A DNA stretch of 64,000 nt from an uncultured Clostridia bacterium (GTDB lineage: Bacteria; Bacillota; Clostridia; TANB77; CAG-508), in contig CAJFII010000005.1 in the NCBI GenBank assembly GCA_904381285.1, positions 17,535-81,534 on the forward strand, read 5' to 3'. Shown here in pieces: positions 18,199-26,652 of the stretch (position 1 is its first letter; the number at the start of each line of letters is the position of its first letter). A program made the translations under genes and the position numbers. The notes under the pieces were generated by a model. It searched no databases and had not been told where the DNA came from. It saw only the letters and a program-made list of their open reading frames with translations.

Positions 18199-18373
18199 CT
18201 AGAACTTATGCAGAGTATCTTCAATAATATAAGACAATTGTAAGACATCTTCATTTTCTGATTGTACATAGAAAAATGGAAGTCCAGTTCCGAGTTTCTT
18301 TATACATATGAACAGAAACTATTCCAATTTCTTCTCCAACAATTTGAGAATGACCTTCTTCATCAGTATACAT
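18199..18373 (-). CDS. Small conserved-looking protein, read through one CGG +1 site
   Basis: 57 residues after one +1 step; 175 nt from ATG to TAG, one more than a multiple of three. It starts MYTDEEGHSQIVGEEIGIVS behind a perfect AAAAGGAG site, hits an in-frame CGG at 18292-18290 after ...HMYKET, and continues as GTGLPFFYVQSENEDV to a stop near 18199. Without the shift the reading frame loses its character and ends 14 codons later. No family recognised. It was found by applying the CGG rule to a short ORF that normal gene calling would drop, so it is an independent test of that rule. Confidence 0.7.
18289..18292 (-). other. CGGA +1 recoding site in the 57-residue gene
   Basis: In-frame ACT-CGGA-ACT; skipping one base continues a frame open to a TAG 30 codons on. 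Confidence 0.7.
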
Positions 18374-18433
18374 AATGAATCTCCTTTTCTGACATATTTT
18401 ACTTATCTTTAGCAATAAAAAGTATTCTATCAC

Positions 18434-19217
18434 AGTAAAAACAAAAAATATGTCGAACTCTGTAAAGATAGAAATAAATTTTAAATATGACTAGAAAAGA
18501 TTTAAAACATATAAAAATATTTTATTAAAAAGACATTCAAAGTAATTAATTTGCAATAATATTAGAAAAAATGAAAAACATATTGTAAATCTAAATGGTA
18601 TAGCATTAGACAGATTTGACAACTTGGATAAATAATTCCAATATTTACCATGTTTGTCGAAAACGGATTTATGGAAAAGACTTACATTTCAAGAAATTTC
18701 GACATTTTTTGTTATAAAAAGTATTGCATTTTTTATAAATAAATTATAGAATATAAAACAAGGAAAAGATTTGCACTCACAACAGTTTAATCTTTACCCT
18801 AACGCGTTATACAAAAAGTCATAGGACATTTTTGTTTTTTAACAAAATCACATAAATACTTGTGTTTACAGATATTTACAGCTACATGTGGAAAAAAATT
18901 CAAAAAAATGTCTTAAAATATTGAATTTTGTAATAAACTTATGGTACACTAAAAATGTCGAAATCTTTTTATTGCATTTTATAAAAATAAGAGATAAAAT
19001 GTTGTTCAGTTCTAAAGATATAGAAACAGTATAAACAAAAAGAGAGATAAGATAGTTCATTTTGCGGTTGCCCTATCTTATCTCTAAGCCACATACACGA
19101 GGTATATGTATCTATAGTATACCTCTCAATGTAAGATAAGTCAACAAAAATCGGTCGATTTAAAGATAGTTTTTTCGACAAAAATGGAAAGAAATGGAAA
19201 AATTTATGAGGAATATT
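18434..19217. promoter_or_regulatory. Long intergenic region with five Spo0A-type boxes
   Basis: No credible gene in about 780 bp. TGTCGAA or its complement TTCGACA occurs at 18451-18457, 18655-18661, 18698-18704, 18956-18962 and 19174-19180. Two of them are followed within about 30 bp by an ATTGCATTTT(T)TATAAA stretch. Copy 1 of the RNA-like repeat lies in the middle (18761-18836). Confidence 0.5.
18761..18836 (+). ncRNA. Structured RNA-like repeat, copy 1
   Basis: A stem GGAAAAGAT / ATCTTTACC closes over a loop TTGCACTCACAACAGTTTA, followed by AACGC and an imperfect hairpin around ACAAAAAGT ending in CATTTTT. Copy 2 at 20811 keeps the loop exactly but changes stem bases on both sides, so pairing is preserved. 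No known RNA family recognised. Confidence 0.5.
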
Positions 19218-19370
19218 ATGGAAAAAGAAATAGAAAAAAGGATTATGGAACAATGTAATATTAGGCAAAAAGTATTAATTAGATTATTTCCTAAAACATT
19301 TGTAAAAGTATATCATATAGGAAGAATGGATGTAATAAATTGTATACTAAAAAGTGATGATATTGCTTAA
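19218..19370 (+). CDS. Small hypothetical protein
   Basis: 50 residues, MEKEIEKRIMEQCNIRQKVL onward, with a GAGG ribosome site seven bases before the ATG. Basic, no cysteine pairs beyond two single Cys, no membrane segment. Codon use resembles neighbours. Unrecognised; it lies next to a region with Spo0A-type boxes and may be sporulation-related. Confidence 0.5.
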   Translation: MEKEIEKRIMEQCNIRQKVLIRLFPKTFVKVYHIGRMDVINCILKSDDIA

Positions 19371-19461
19371 TAATATAAATGTGTGTTAAAATATCAGAAA
19401 CAAGGTGATATTTAACAGCTTTTTAGTTAAATGGAAAAATATAAAAATGAAAGAGAAGATT

Positions 19462-19917
19462 ATGGAAGAAAAATTTATGAAAGAAGCACTAAAAGAAGCA
19501 CAAAAAGCGTATAATAAGCTAGAAATACCAGTAGGTGCTATTATAGTAAAAGATGGAAAAATAATTGCTAGGGCGCATAATATAAAAGAAGAAAAAAAGG
19601 ATACAACAAAACATGCAGAAATTATAGCAATTCAAAAAGCAAGTAAAAAATTACAAAACTGGAGATTATCTGATTGTGAAATGTATGTTACTTTAGAACC
19701 ATGTTCAATGTGTGCAGGAGCATTAATACAAGCAAGAATAAAAAAATTGTATATAGGAACAATGGACCCAAAAACAGGAGCTTGCGGTTCTGTATTAAAT
19801 TTATTACAAGATTATACTTTCAACCATAAAGTAGAAGTAGAAACGGGAATATTAAAAGAAAAATGTGAAGAAATTCTAAAAAATTTTTTTAAAGAGTTAA
19901 GAAAAATAAAAAAATAA
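19462..19917 (+). CDS. tadA: tRNA-specific adenosine deaminase
   Basis: 151 residues. The zinc deaminase motif is complete: KHAEIIAIQKA (H-x-E) and EPCSMCAGALI (P-C-x-x-C). It converts A34 of tRNA-Arg(ACG) to inosine so it reads CGU, CGC and CGA. ATG at 19462 gives the usual family length; in-frame GTG 19405 and ATG 19447 are alternatives. The order tadA - SRP RNA - dnaX is as in Bacillus. Functionally it supports the point that CGG is left without an inosine-type reader. Confidence 0.93.
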   Translation: MEEKFMKEALKEAQKAYNKLEIPVGAIIVKDGKIIARAHNIKEEKKDTTKHAEIIAIQKASKKLQNWRLSDCEMYVTLEPCSMCAGALIQARIKKLYIGTMDPKTGACGSVLNLLQDYTFNHKVEVETGILKEKCEEILKNFFKELRKIKK

Positions 19918-19927
19918 TATAAAAAAT

Positions 19928-20019
19928 GGAGAGATGACTCGAGTGGTTTAAGGTGTGTGTCTCGAAAACACATGTAGGGTGATACTCTACCGTGGGTTCG
20001 AATCCCACTCTCTCCGCCA
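19928..20019 (+). tRNA. tRNA-Ser (anticodon CGA)
   Basis: Class II tRNA with long variable arm, GGAGAGA/TCTCTCC acceptor, seven-base loop CTCGAAA with anticodon CGA at 19963-19965, CCA encoded. 92 nt. Confidence 0.93.
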
Positions 20020-20179
20020 AATACAAAACTAACAGTAACAAAAAGTTTACTGATAGTAAAATATACATATTAAAATAATCTTAAACAAGCATATAACATA
20101 TTTTAGAGTATGTCTATACATAGTAGAGTTTTTATATTAAGTATGATTTAATTTAAACAAAAGAAAAAAGAGGTAAAAA

Positions 20180-20800
20180 ATGGACATATATGCAAAGTCG
20201 TTAAGATATTTAAAAAGAAAGATAAGAAATGAAAACTTAACAAAAGAAGAATGGGATATATATGCTCATGAAAATTATTTATTCAGTTCATTAACACTAA
20301 TTGATAAGAAGAAAGTAGGAAGCTTTGAAGAATTAAAGAAAAAATTATTAAAAGAAAAGGAAGAACTATTTTTATATAATAATAGTTTATATAATGATAT
20401 AAAAAGAATTCAGAAAACTTTAGATAAAAATATTGAGAATAGAGGAATAGACGATTTTATAACAAGAGCTACAAGTCTGAAATTGGACAAATTAATAAAC
20501 GAGTTTTATGAAACTATAGAAGAAAGAGAATATCCTGAAAAAAGTGAAATGTACGAAGCTTATGAAATGTCATATTATATGTTAAAAGAAATGATGATAA
20601 CTAACAAAAGATTTCCTATGGTAGAAGAATGGAATAAATATGCAAATGAAACAGGATTATTAAACTCAGAATCAATAAAATATATTGCTAGATTAGAATG
20701 GCATTTTTTAGAAATAAAACTAAAAAGAGAAACAAACATGAAATGTTATACAAAATGGAAAAGTGAATATGAAGAAGAAACAATAAAAGTGATTTTTTAA
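20180..20800 (+). CDS. Hypothetical helical protein with two related EW-x-x-YA segments
   Basis: 206 residues, not recognised. Two similar segments, TKEEWDIYAHENYLFSS (residues about 21-37) and MVEEWNKYANETGLLNS (about 155-171), suggest an internal duplication of a short helical DNA- or protein-binding unit separated by a coiled-coil middle. AAGAGG ribosome site. It sits just before copy 2 of the RNA-like repeat. No signal peptide. Confidence 0.6.
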   Translation: MDIYAKSLRYLKRKIRNENLTKEEWDIYAHENYLFSSLTLIDKKKVGSFEELKKKLLKEKEELFLYNNSLYNDIKRIQKTLDKNIENRGIDDFITRATSLKLDKLINEFYETIEEREYPEKSEMYEAYEMSYYMLKEMMITNKRFPMVEEWNKYANETGLLNSESIKYIARLEWHFLEIKLKRETNMKCYTKWKSEYEEETIKVIF

Positions 20801-20810
20801 CATAAATAAA

Positions 20811-20886
20811 GGATAGAGACTTGCACTCACAACAGTTTAATCTCTATCCAAACGCACTATACAAAAAGTATAGAACATTTTAATTA
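20811..20886 (+). ncRNA. Structured RNA-like repeat, copy 2
   Basis: GGATAGAGA / TCTCTATCC pair perfectly around the same TTGCACTCACAACAGTTTA loop region as copy 1, then AAACGC, then CTATAC-AAAAA-GTATAG hairpin and ACATTTT. It begins 11 bp after the stop of the upstream gene and could also act as its 3' end. Confidence 0.5.
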
Positions 20887-20976
20887 TACAGTATTTTATA
20901 ATAAAAGTCAAATATCTTTATAAAAACATAGATTTTACCTATGAAACTATATATGCTAATAAAAGTAATTATATAG

Positions 20977-21004
20977 TTGTATTTGTTAGCAAATATGATA
21001 TAAT
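20977..21004 (+). promoter_or_regulatory. Promoter of the gene at 21069
   Basis: TTGTAT, 16-bp spacer, TATAAT. Confidence 0.6.
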
Positions 21005-21068
21005 GTTAAAATAATTAAGAAAAAATATAAAATCAAAACAAAGTTTATTTCTTGTAAAGGAGATAGTT

Positions 21069-21797
21069 ATGAGAAAAAATAGATTTATAAAAATGTTTAT
21101 TGTATTGTTTGTAATTTCAATAATTGCAATAACAGTAATAAGTATCATTGTAAAATACCAAGTAGAGGGTGAAACTAATATGCCATTTGAAATCTCAAAA
21201 ATAATGGTGATAAGTACTGCGGGAGGAATACAAAAAGAGCAAACAGAAAATAAATGGGATTTAGATTTAATACAGAGTAATGATGTGTATATAGATATAA
21301 TAAAAAATAAAAATTATAATAAGGAAGAAATAATAGATAAAATTATAATAGATAATTTAACTATAGAAACAAAACCATTAAAAGGAGAAGTAAAAACATA
21401 TAGATTAGATGGAGAAACAGGAGCACTTACAAATTCAGAGGATGCTAGAGTAGAAAATTCGTTAGAATATACTGGTTCAGAAAAATCAGATCTTAAAAAT
21501 CTTCAAATAGCAAACCAAGGAGGATTAATTCTTTTAAGATTTGTAAATGAAAATTTGGGAAATTATACATCAAATGATGATACAGAAATTAGACATGATG
21601 GAACATTACTTGGAAAAATAGGAATAACAAATGAAGAAATAAAATTTACAGTATCGTTTGATTTATCAATAGAATTAAAATCTGAAAAGAAATATAAAAC
21701 CAACATTGTATTAGAAATGCCAACAGGAGATATAGTGCAAGAAGGAACAACAAATTATCAAATGAATGGAGATAATATTGTATTTAAAAGATATTAA
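21069..21797 (+). CDS. Membrane-anchored extracellular hypothetical protein
   Basis: 242 residues; one N-terminal transmembrane helix (residues about 9-27, IVLFVISIIAITVISIIV), remainder predicted outside the membrane and mostly beta-like with charged loops. No catalytic motif or family recognised. AAAGGAGA ribosome site; own promoter upstream. It precedes the SRP RNA. Confidence 0.65.
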   Translation: MRKNRFIKMFIVLFVISIIAITVISIIVKYQVEGETNMPFEISKIMVISTAGGIQKEQTENKWDLDLIQSNDVYIDIIKNKNYNKEEIIDKIIIDNLTIETKPLKGEVKTYRLDGETGALTNSEDARVENSLEYTGSEKSDLKNLQIANQGGLILLRFVNENLGNYTSNDDTEIRHDGTLLGKIGITNEEIKFTVSFDLSIELKSEKKYKTNIVLEMPTGDIVQEGTTNYQMNGDNIVFKRY

Positions 21798-21816
21798 TTA
21801 AAAATGAATTTATCTA

Positions 21817-21845
21817 TTGCTAAAATCATTTTTTCGTTATATAAT
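21817..21845 (+). promoter_or_regulatory. Sigma-A promoter of SRP RNA
   Basis: TTGCTA, 17-bp spacer, TATAAT, seven bases before the predicted RNA start. Confidence 0.7.
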
Positions 21846-21851
21846 TACTTT

Positions 21852-21990
21852 TGGTATGAGAACTTACATTTGTATGGAAAACAACATTCAATAAAAAGCT
21901 ATGAACCTTGTCAGGTCGGAAACGAAGCAGCAATAAGTAGTGTATTTATGTGAATATTGTTTTCCATAGAGATGTAAGAAGCTCACACCA
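21852..21990 (+). ncRNA. ffs: Signal recognition particle RNA
   Basis: The conserved helix 8 core GTCAGGTCGGAAACGAAGCA is present with its GGAA tetraloop, enclosed by long complementary arms (TATGGAAAACAACATTC / GAATATTGTTTTCCATA and outer TTACAT/ATGTAA). A T-run follows at 21991. Location between tadA and dnaX is the Bacillus position. Ends are estimated from pairing. Confidence 0.9.
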
Positions 21991-22013
21991 TTTTTTATAA
22001 AGAGGAGAAACCT

Positions 22014-23609
22014 ATGGAATATACAGCACTATATAGAAAATTTAGACCATTGAATTTTGATGAAATGGTAGGACAAACACATATAACAAAAACATTAAAA
22101 AACCAAATAATATCAAATAGAATTGGGCATGCCTATTTATTTAATGGTGGACGTGGAACAGGAAAAACTTCTGCTGCTAAAATATTTGCAAGAGCAATCA
22201 ACTGTTTAAATCCAAAAGATGGTGAACCATGTAATGAGTGTGAAATTTGTAAAGCCATATTATCTGGCTCATTAACTGATGTTGTAGAAATGGATGCTGC
22301 ATCAAATAATAGTGTAGAAGATATACGTTCCATTCGTGATGAAGTAAATTTCTTACCTACACTTGCTAAATATAGAGTGTATATTATAGATGAGGTTCAT
22401 ATGCTATCAACCGGAGCTTTTAATGCATTATTAAAAACACTAGAAGAGCCACCAGCACATGTAAAATTTATACTTGCAACTACAGAACCACAGAAATTAC
22501 CAGCAACAATATTATCAAGATGTCAAAGATTTGATTTTAAAAGAATATCAAATGATGATATAATAAAAAGGTTAGAAATAGTATGCCAAAAAGCACAAAT
22601 AGATGCAACAAAAGAAGCATTAGAAATAATAGCAATACTATCAGAGGGAGCAATGCGTGATGCATTAAGTATACTAGAAAGATGTGTACAAGAAGGAAAT
22701 AATAAAATTGATGAGAACAAAGTAAAAGAATTAGTAGGAATTCCACCAATAACCTTTGTAAACAAAATTGTTAAAAACATAATAGAATATGATGCCCCAG
22801 GAGCATTGAATTCACTAGATGAAGTTATAAAAGAAGGAAAAGATTTACAAAATTTAATATGGGAAATTATTAAATATGTAAAAGACATACTAATATATAA
22901 AACAAGTAAAAACTTGGCAATTTATAATAAAGAAGAAATAAAACAAATAGAAGAATTAACTAAAGATATATCGAAAGAAAGATTAATTAACCTTATTTAT
23001 TCTTTATCAGAAATACAAAATGATATAAAATGGTCAACACAAAAAGAAATAATGTTACAAACGGGAATAATAAAACTATGTATAAGTACACAAAATGATG
23101 GAATAAAAGAACTAAGAAAAAAAGTAGAAGACTTAGAACAAAGAATAAATACAGGAAATATACAAATTCAAACTAATAGAACTCAAGAAAAACAAAAAGC
23201 TACAACTATTAATACGCAAAATAGTATATCTAACCAAGATGTAAAACCTAAAAAAACAGGAGAAAATTTAAAAAATATATCATCAGAAGAATATTGGCCA
23301 AAAGTTTTGGAAAATTTGAAAAATACAGGTAAGATGGTATTATATTCAAATCTTATAAATACAAAAGCAAAACAAAAAGATGATTTAACCTTAGAAATAA
23401 TCTTCCCAAATGGACTAACACCATTTGGAAAGACATTACTAGAAAGACCAGAAAATATTAATGAATTATCAAAATTAGTATCTATGGAATGCGGTAAAGT
23501 AATGAGAATAAAATATATAGATGAAAAAGAATATGTACAAAAACAAGAAAACAGTATAGAAGATATGGTAAAAAATCTTGATATACCAATAAATATAATA
23601 GATGAATAA
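22014..23609 (+). CDS. dnaX: DNA polymerase III subunit gamma/tau
   Basis: 531 residues. AAA+ clamp-loader domain: YRKFRPLNFDEMVGQ, Walker A GGRGTGKTS, zinc cysteines CLNPKDGEPCNECEIC, DEVHML Walker B, and SRCQRFDFKRI. C-terminal tau-like region begins after about residue 380. Loads the beta clamp and binds polymerase. GAGGAG ribosome site. First gene of dnaX-ybaB-recR. Confidence 0.97.
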   Translation: MEYTALYRKFRPLNFDEMVGQTHITKTLKNQIISNRIGHAYLFNGGRGTGKTSAAKIFARAINCLNPKDGEPCNECEICKAILSGSLTDVVEMDAASNNSVEDIRSIRDEVNFLPTLAKYRVYIIDEVHMLSTGAFNALLKTLEEPPAHVKFILATTEPQKLPATILSRCQRFDFKRISNDDIIKRLEIVCQKAQIDATKEALEIIAILSEGAMRDALSILERCVQEGNNKIDENKVKELVGIPPITFVNKIVKNIIEYDAPGALNSLDEVIKEGKDLQNLIWEIIKYVKDILIYKTSKNLAIYNKEEIKQIEELTKDISKERLINLIYSLSEIQNDIKWSTQKEIMLQTGIIKLCISTQNDGIKELRKKVEDLEQRINTGNIQIQTNRTQEKQKATTINTQNSISNQDVKPKKTGENLKNISSEEYWPKVLENLKNTGKMVLYSNLINTKAKQKDDLTLEIIFPNGLTPFGKTLLERPENINELSKLVSMECGKVMRIKYIDEKEYVQKQENSIEDMVKNLDIPINIIDE

Positions 23610-23633
23610 TAAAAAATAAAGGAGGAACAAAAA

Positions 23634-23978
23634 ATGGCTAAAAGAGGAGGATTCCCAGGAATGGGTGGAGGATTCGGAGGAATGAATCTAAATAGTTTAA
23701 TGAAAGAAGCTAAAAAAATGCAAGCAGATATTGAAAAATCACAAGAAGAATTATCTTCAAAGGAATTTGAAGCAACAGCAGGTGGAGGAGCAATAACAGT
23801 AAAAGTTTCTGGTTCAAAAGAAATTAAAGGAATTACAATAAAAAAAGAAGTGGTAGATCCAGAAGATGTAGAAATGCTACAAGATTTAATTTTAACATGT
23901 ACAAATGAGGCATTAAGAAAAGTAGATGCAGCACAAGCAGCATCAATGGGAAAATATAATATACCAGGATTAATGTAA
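23634..23978 (+). CDS. YbaB/EbfC nucleoid-associated protein
   Basis: 114 residues: glycine-rich N-terminus then the YbaB domain ([52 protein letters not shown]). Binds DNA as a dimer; always found between dnaX and recR. AAAGGAGG site. Confidence 0.95.
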   Translation: MAKRGGFPGMGGGFGGMNLNSLMKEAKKMQADIEKSQEELSSKEFEATAGGGAITVKVSGSKEIKGITIKKEVVDPEDVEMLQDLILTCTNEALRKVDAAQAASMGKYNIPGLM

Positions 23979-23994
23979 TTACAAGGAGAAAACT

Positions 23995-24594
23995 ATGTCA
24001 TATTATTCACCATCAATAGAAAAGTTAGTAGAAGCTTTTGAAAAATTACCAAGTATAGGCCATAAAACAGCTGTAAGATTAGCATTTCACATATTAGAAT
24101 CTAGTAAAGAAGAAACAGATGAATTTGTACAATCAATTTTAAATGCAAAACAAAATTTAAAATATTGTTCAAAATGTTACAATATATCAGATACAGATCC
24201 ATGTACAATATGCGCAAATCCTAAAAGGGATGAAAGCATTATATGTGTTGTAGAAGACGTAAAAGATATAATTGCAATGGAAAAAACTCATGAATTTAAA
24301 GGAGTATATCATGTACTACATGGTTCAATATCTCCAATGAATGGAATAGGGCCAGATGATATAAAACTAAAAGAATTATTACAAAGACTAGACCCACAAA
24401 TTGTAAAAGAAATTATACTTGCAACTAATCCAAGAGTAGAAGGAGAAGCAACAGCAATGTATATATCAAAATTAGTAAAACCTCTAGGAATAAAAGTAAC
24501 AAGAATTGCTCATGGAATACCAGTTGGAGGGGATTTAGAATATACTGATGAGATAACATTAACAAAAGCTTTAGAAGGAAGACGAGAATTATAA
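23995..24594 (+). CDS. recR: Recombination protein RecR
   Basis: 199 residues, full length: HhH motif [16 protein letters not shown], zinc finger [16 protein letters not shown], Toprim domain with [13 protein letters not shown] and EGEATAMYI. Works with RecF/RecO to load RecA at gaps. AAGGAG site. Confidence 0.97.
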   Translation: MSYYSPSIEKLVEAFEKLPSIGHKTAVRLAFHILESSKEETDEFVQSILNAKQNLKYCSKCYNISDTDPCTICANPKRDESIICVVEDVKDIIAMEKTHEFKGVYHVLHGSISPMNGIGPDDIKLKELLQRLDPQIVKEIILATNPRVEGEATAMYISKLVKPLGIKVTRIAHGIPVGGDLEYTDEITLTKALEGRREL

Positions 24595-24597
24595 AAA

Positions 24598-24786
24598 CTA
24601 TAAATTGTCATTGATAATAGTATTAGCTTCAGAAGTAGCAATAGTACTTAAATTTGCACCCAAAGCTGCAAAAAAATTACCTAAAGTATCAACTTCATCA
24701 GGATTAAGACCTTGGCTAAGGTAGATGGCAAGAATTGTAGCAAGAGTAATTAATTCAGTACCAGATAAATTATTAAAAAAATTCAT
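24598..24786 (-). CDS. Small conserved clostridial protein
   Basis: 62 residues beginning MNFFNNLSGTELITLATILA, with hydrophobic helix and SQGLNPDEVDTLGNFFAALG. I recognise this as a type of small protein common in Clostridia without assigned function. Its ribosome site lies in the right arm of a long hairpin (24785-24826). Confidence 0.65.
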   Translation of the reverse strand: MNFFNNLSGTELITLATILAIYLSQGLNPDEVDTLGNFFAALGANLSTIATSEANTIINDNL

Positions 24787-24826
24787 ACTCCCACCTCACA
24801 TATTTATTATATGAAGTGGGAGTATA
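24785..24826 (-). promoter_or_regulatory. Hairpin covering the ribosome site of the small gene
   Basis: ATACTCCCACTTCATAT / ATGTGAGGTGGGAGTAT on the leftward strand; GAGGTGGGAG is the likely Shine-Dalgarno and pairs with CTCCCACTTC. It may attenuate the upstream glycosyltransferase transcript and limit translation of the small gene. Confidence 0.5.
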
Positions 24827-24841
24827 ATTTGGTACAATAAA

Positions 24842-25968
24842 TTATTTTAAAATAGTATTACAAATATCTTTACACGAATTCTTTTTAGCAAGAAGTTTAG
24901 CATTAACTTTCATTTTTTTCATTTTCTCAGGAGAATTAAATAAATCCTCTAAAACAGATTTAACATCATCATTTTTCTTTATCCAAATAGCAACATTTTT
25001 ACTTTCCAAAAATGAAGCATTTTCTTCTTCTTGACCAGGAATAGGGTTTATAACAATAATAGGTAAACCGAGAAGCAAGGCTTTCAGTTGTTGTAAGTCC
25101 GCCAGGTTTAGTAATAACTATATCTGAAATACTCATAAGCTCAGGTACTTTTGTTGTATAATCTAAAATTTTTACTTTTTCCTCTTTATGAGAATGTCGT
25201 ACTATATATTCAAAACTTTTTTTCATTTTTTCATTTCGTCCAGAAATAGCAACAATTTGTAAATTATCAAAATTATCTACTAAAGTTTGTAACATAGAAT
25301 AAGTTCTAGATTTTCCGAGTCCAAATTCCCCACCTGCAAAAAATAGAATAGTCTTCTTATCTTCATGTAATCCAAACTCTTTTAAAATTTCTTTTTTATT
25401 ATAGTGTTTTAAAAATTTATTCGAAAGAGGAATACCTGTTGCAAATACTTTATCTGCAGGAATTCCGTTTTTCTTCTAAGGCTAATTTCATACCATCATG
25501 TGCAACAAAAAAATAGTCTACTAAATTTGCATTAACTAACCATTGGTCATGTGGTGCGTAGTCTGTCATTATTGTAGCAATTTTAGAATTAATTTTTCCT
25601 TTAGCCTTTAAATATGTACACATTTGTGAACCAAATGGATGTGTAGAAATTATAATATCAGGATTATATTCTTGTAATAATTTATTCAATTTTAAAGCTA
25701 ACAGCTTATTAGAATTATTACTGATTCTGGCAATAGTACCCTTTTGAGATTTTGAATAAATTTTTCCCCAAGCCCAAGGCATTTTTTTTGCCATTTCATT
25801 ATATGCTGTTGTTGTTATTTTTTCTAAAGCTTTATTAACATATTTCATACAATCAACTAAATTTATTTCTACATCTTTAAAATTATCTTCTATATATTCT
25901 TTTATAGAGCGAGCAGCAGATAAATGCCCACCACCATAAGAAGCATAAAAAATTAAAACTTTTCTCAT
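24842..25968 (-). CDS. MGDG-synthase/MurG-like glycosyltransferase, read through two CGG +1 sites
   Basis: About 374 residues after two +1 steps (1127 nt, two more than a multiple of three). N-terminal MGDG_synth domain: YASYGGGHLSAARSI and MTDYAPHDQW; C-terminal GT-B donor domain: ITKPGGLTTTESLAS-G-LPIIVINPIPGQEEENA, the canonical family signature. The two CGG sites encode Gly168 and Gly300; both joints reproduce expected family sequence. Such enzymes (UgtP-like) transfer glucose or galactose to diacylglycerol for membrane glycolipids. Without recoding it would be three useless pieces. Confidence 0.88.
25067..25070 (-). other. CGGT +1 recoding site, second in the glycosyltransferase gene
   Basis: In-frame TCT-CGGT-TTA within the conserved ...SLAS-G-LPIIVINP motif. 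Confidence 0.9.
25464..25467 (-). other. CGGA +1 recoding site, first in the glycosyltransferase gene
   Basis: In-frame AAA-CGGA-ATT, joining ...LALEEK to G-IPADKVFATGIP. Confidence 0.9.
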
Positions 25969-26142
25969 AAATTAAAATTTATCCTTTCAAAACTAATTTT
26001 AATACAATTAGATTTTAACATATAAAAATAAAAATATCAAAAAAATTTCGAAATTAGAATATTTTGCAAAAAATTTAACAAACTATAATTAAATAAAAAC
26101 AAAATTACCAAATTAAAGAAAATATAAAAGGAGGTTAAAAAT

Positions 26143-26620
26143 TTGAAAGAAATATTAAAAATAATTTCTATTCTAATATTAATAATAAGTTTAGCAATAG
26201 GTATTATTACACTAATAGAAATAAATAATCAAAATGAAGTATATGCAGCAGGAAATAGTTCAACATCAGATTTACAACTGATGGCAAGAGCAATAAATGG
26301 AGAAGCTAGGGGAGAACCATATGAGGGACAAGTAGCTGTACGGAGCCGTTATACTAAATCGTGTAAAAAGTCCAAACTTTCCCAATACTATAGCTGGAGT
26401 AATATATGAAAAAGGGGCATTTACAGCTGTAGCAGATGGACAAATTAATGTACCAATTGCGGAAGGTTCAACTGTATTAAAAGCAGCACAAGATGCTATG
26501 AATGGATGGGATCCAACTAATGGTTGTACTTATTACTTTAATCCTGATACAGCAACGAATAAGTGGATATGGTCTAGACCATATGTAAAGACAATTGGAA
26601 AACATAGATTTTGTAAATAA
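26143..26620 (+). CDS. sleB: Spore cortex-lytic enzyme SleB/CwlJ family, read through one CGG +1 site
   Basis: About 158 residues after one +1 step. Signal/anchor helix (residues 8-27), then the Hydrolase_2 domain: LMARAINGEARGEPYEGQVAV-G-AVILNRV in which the family Glu is present, and later YYFNPDTATNKWIWSR and IGKHRFCK. Lytic transglycosylase acting on cortex peptidoglycan in germination. TTG start after AGGAGG. Next gene is ypeB, its classical partner. No separate N-terminal peptidoglycan-binding domain, so it is closer in size to CwlJ-type proteins. Confidence 0.9.
26341..26344 (+). other. CGGA +1 recoding site in sleB
   Basis: In-frame GTA-CGGA-GCC; joint QVAV-G-AVILNRV is the strongly conserved SleB motif. 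Confidence 0.92.
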
Positions 26621-26652
26621 ATTTTAAATAACATTAAAAAGGAGAAAAAATT

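Noticed and set aside
18866..19268. Two minus-strand ORFs
   Set aside because: No ribosome sites, hydrophobic AT-driven composition, and overlap with regulatory repeats; not credible genes.
23245..23270. A-run in dnaX as programmed -1 frameshift (gamma/tau)
   Set aside because: No clear slippery heptamer with a stem-loop, and no Shine-Dalgarno-like stimulator; not supported.
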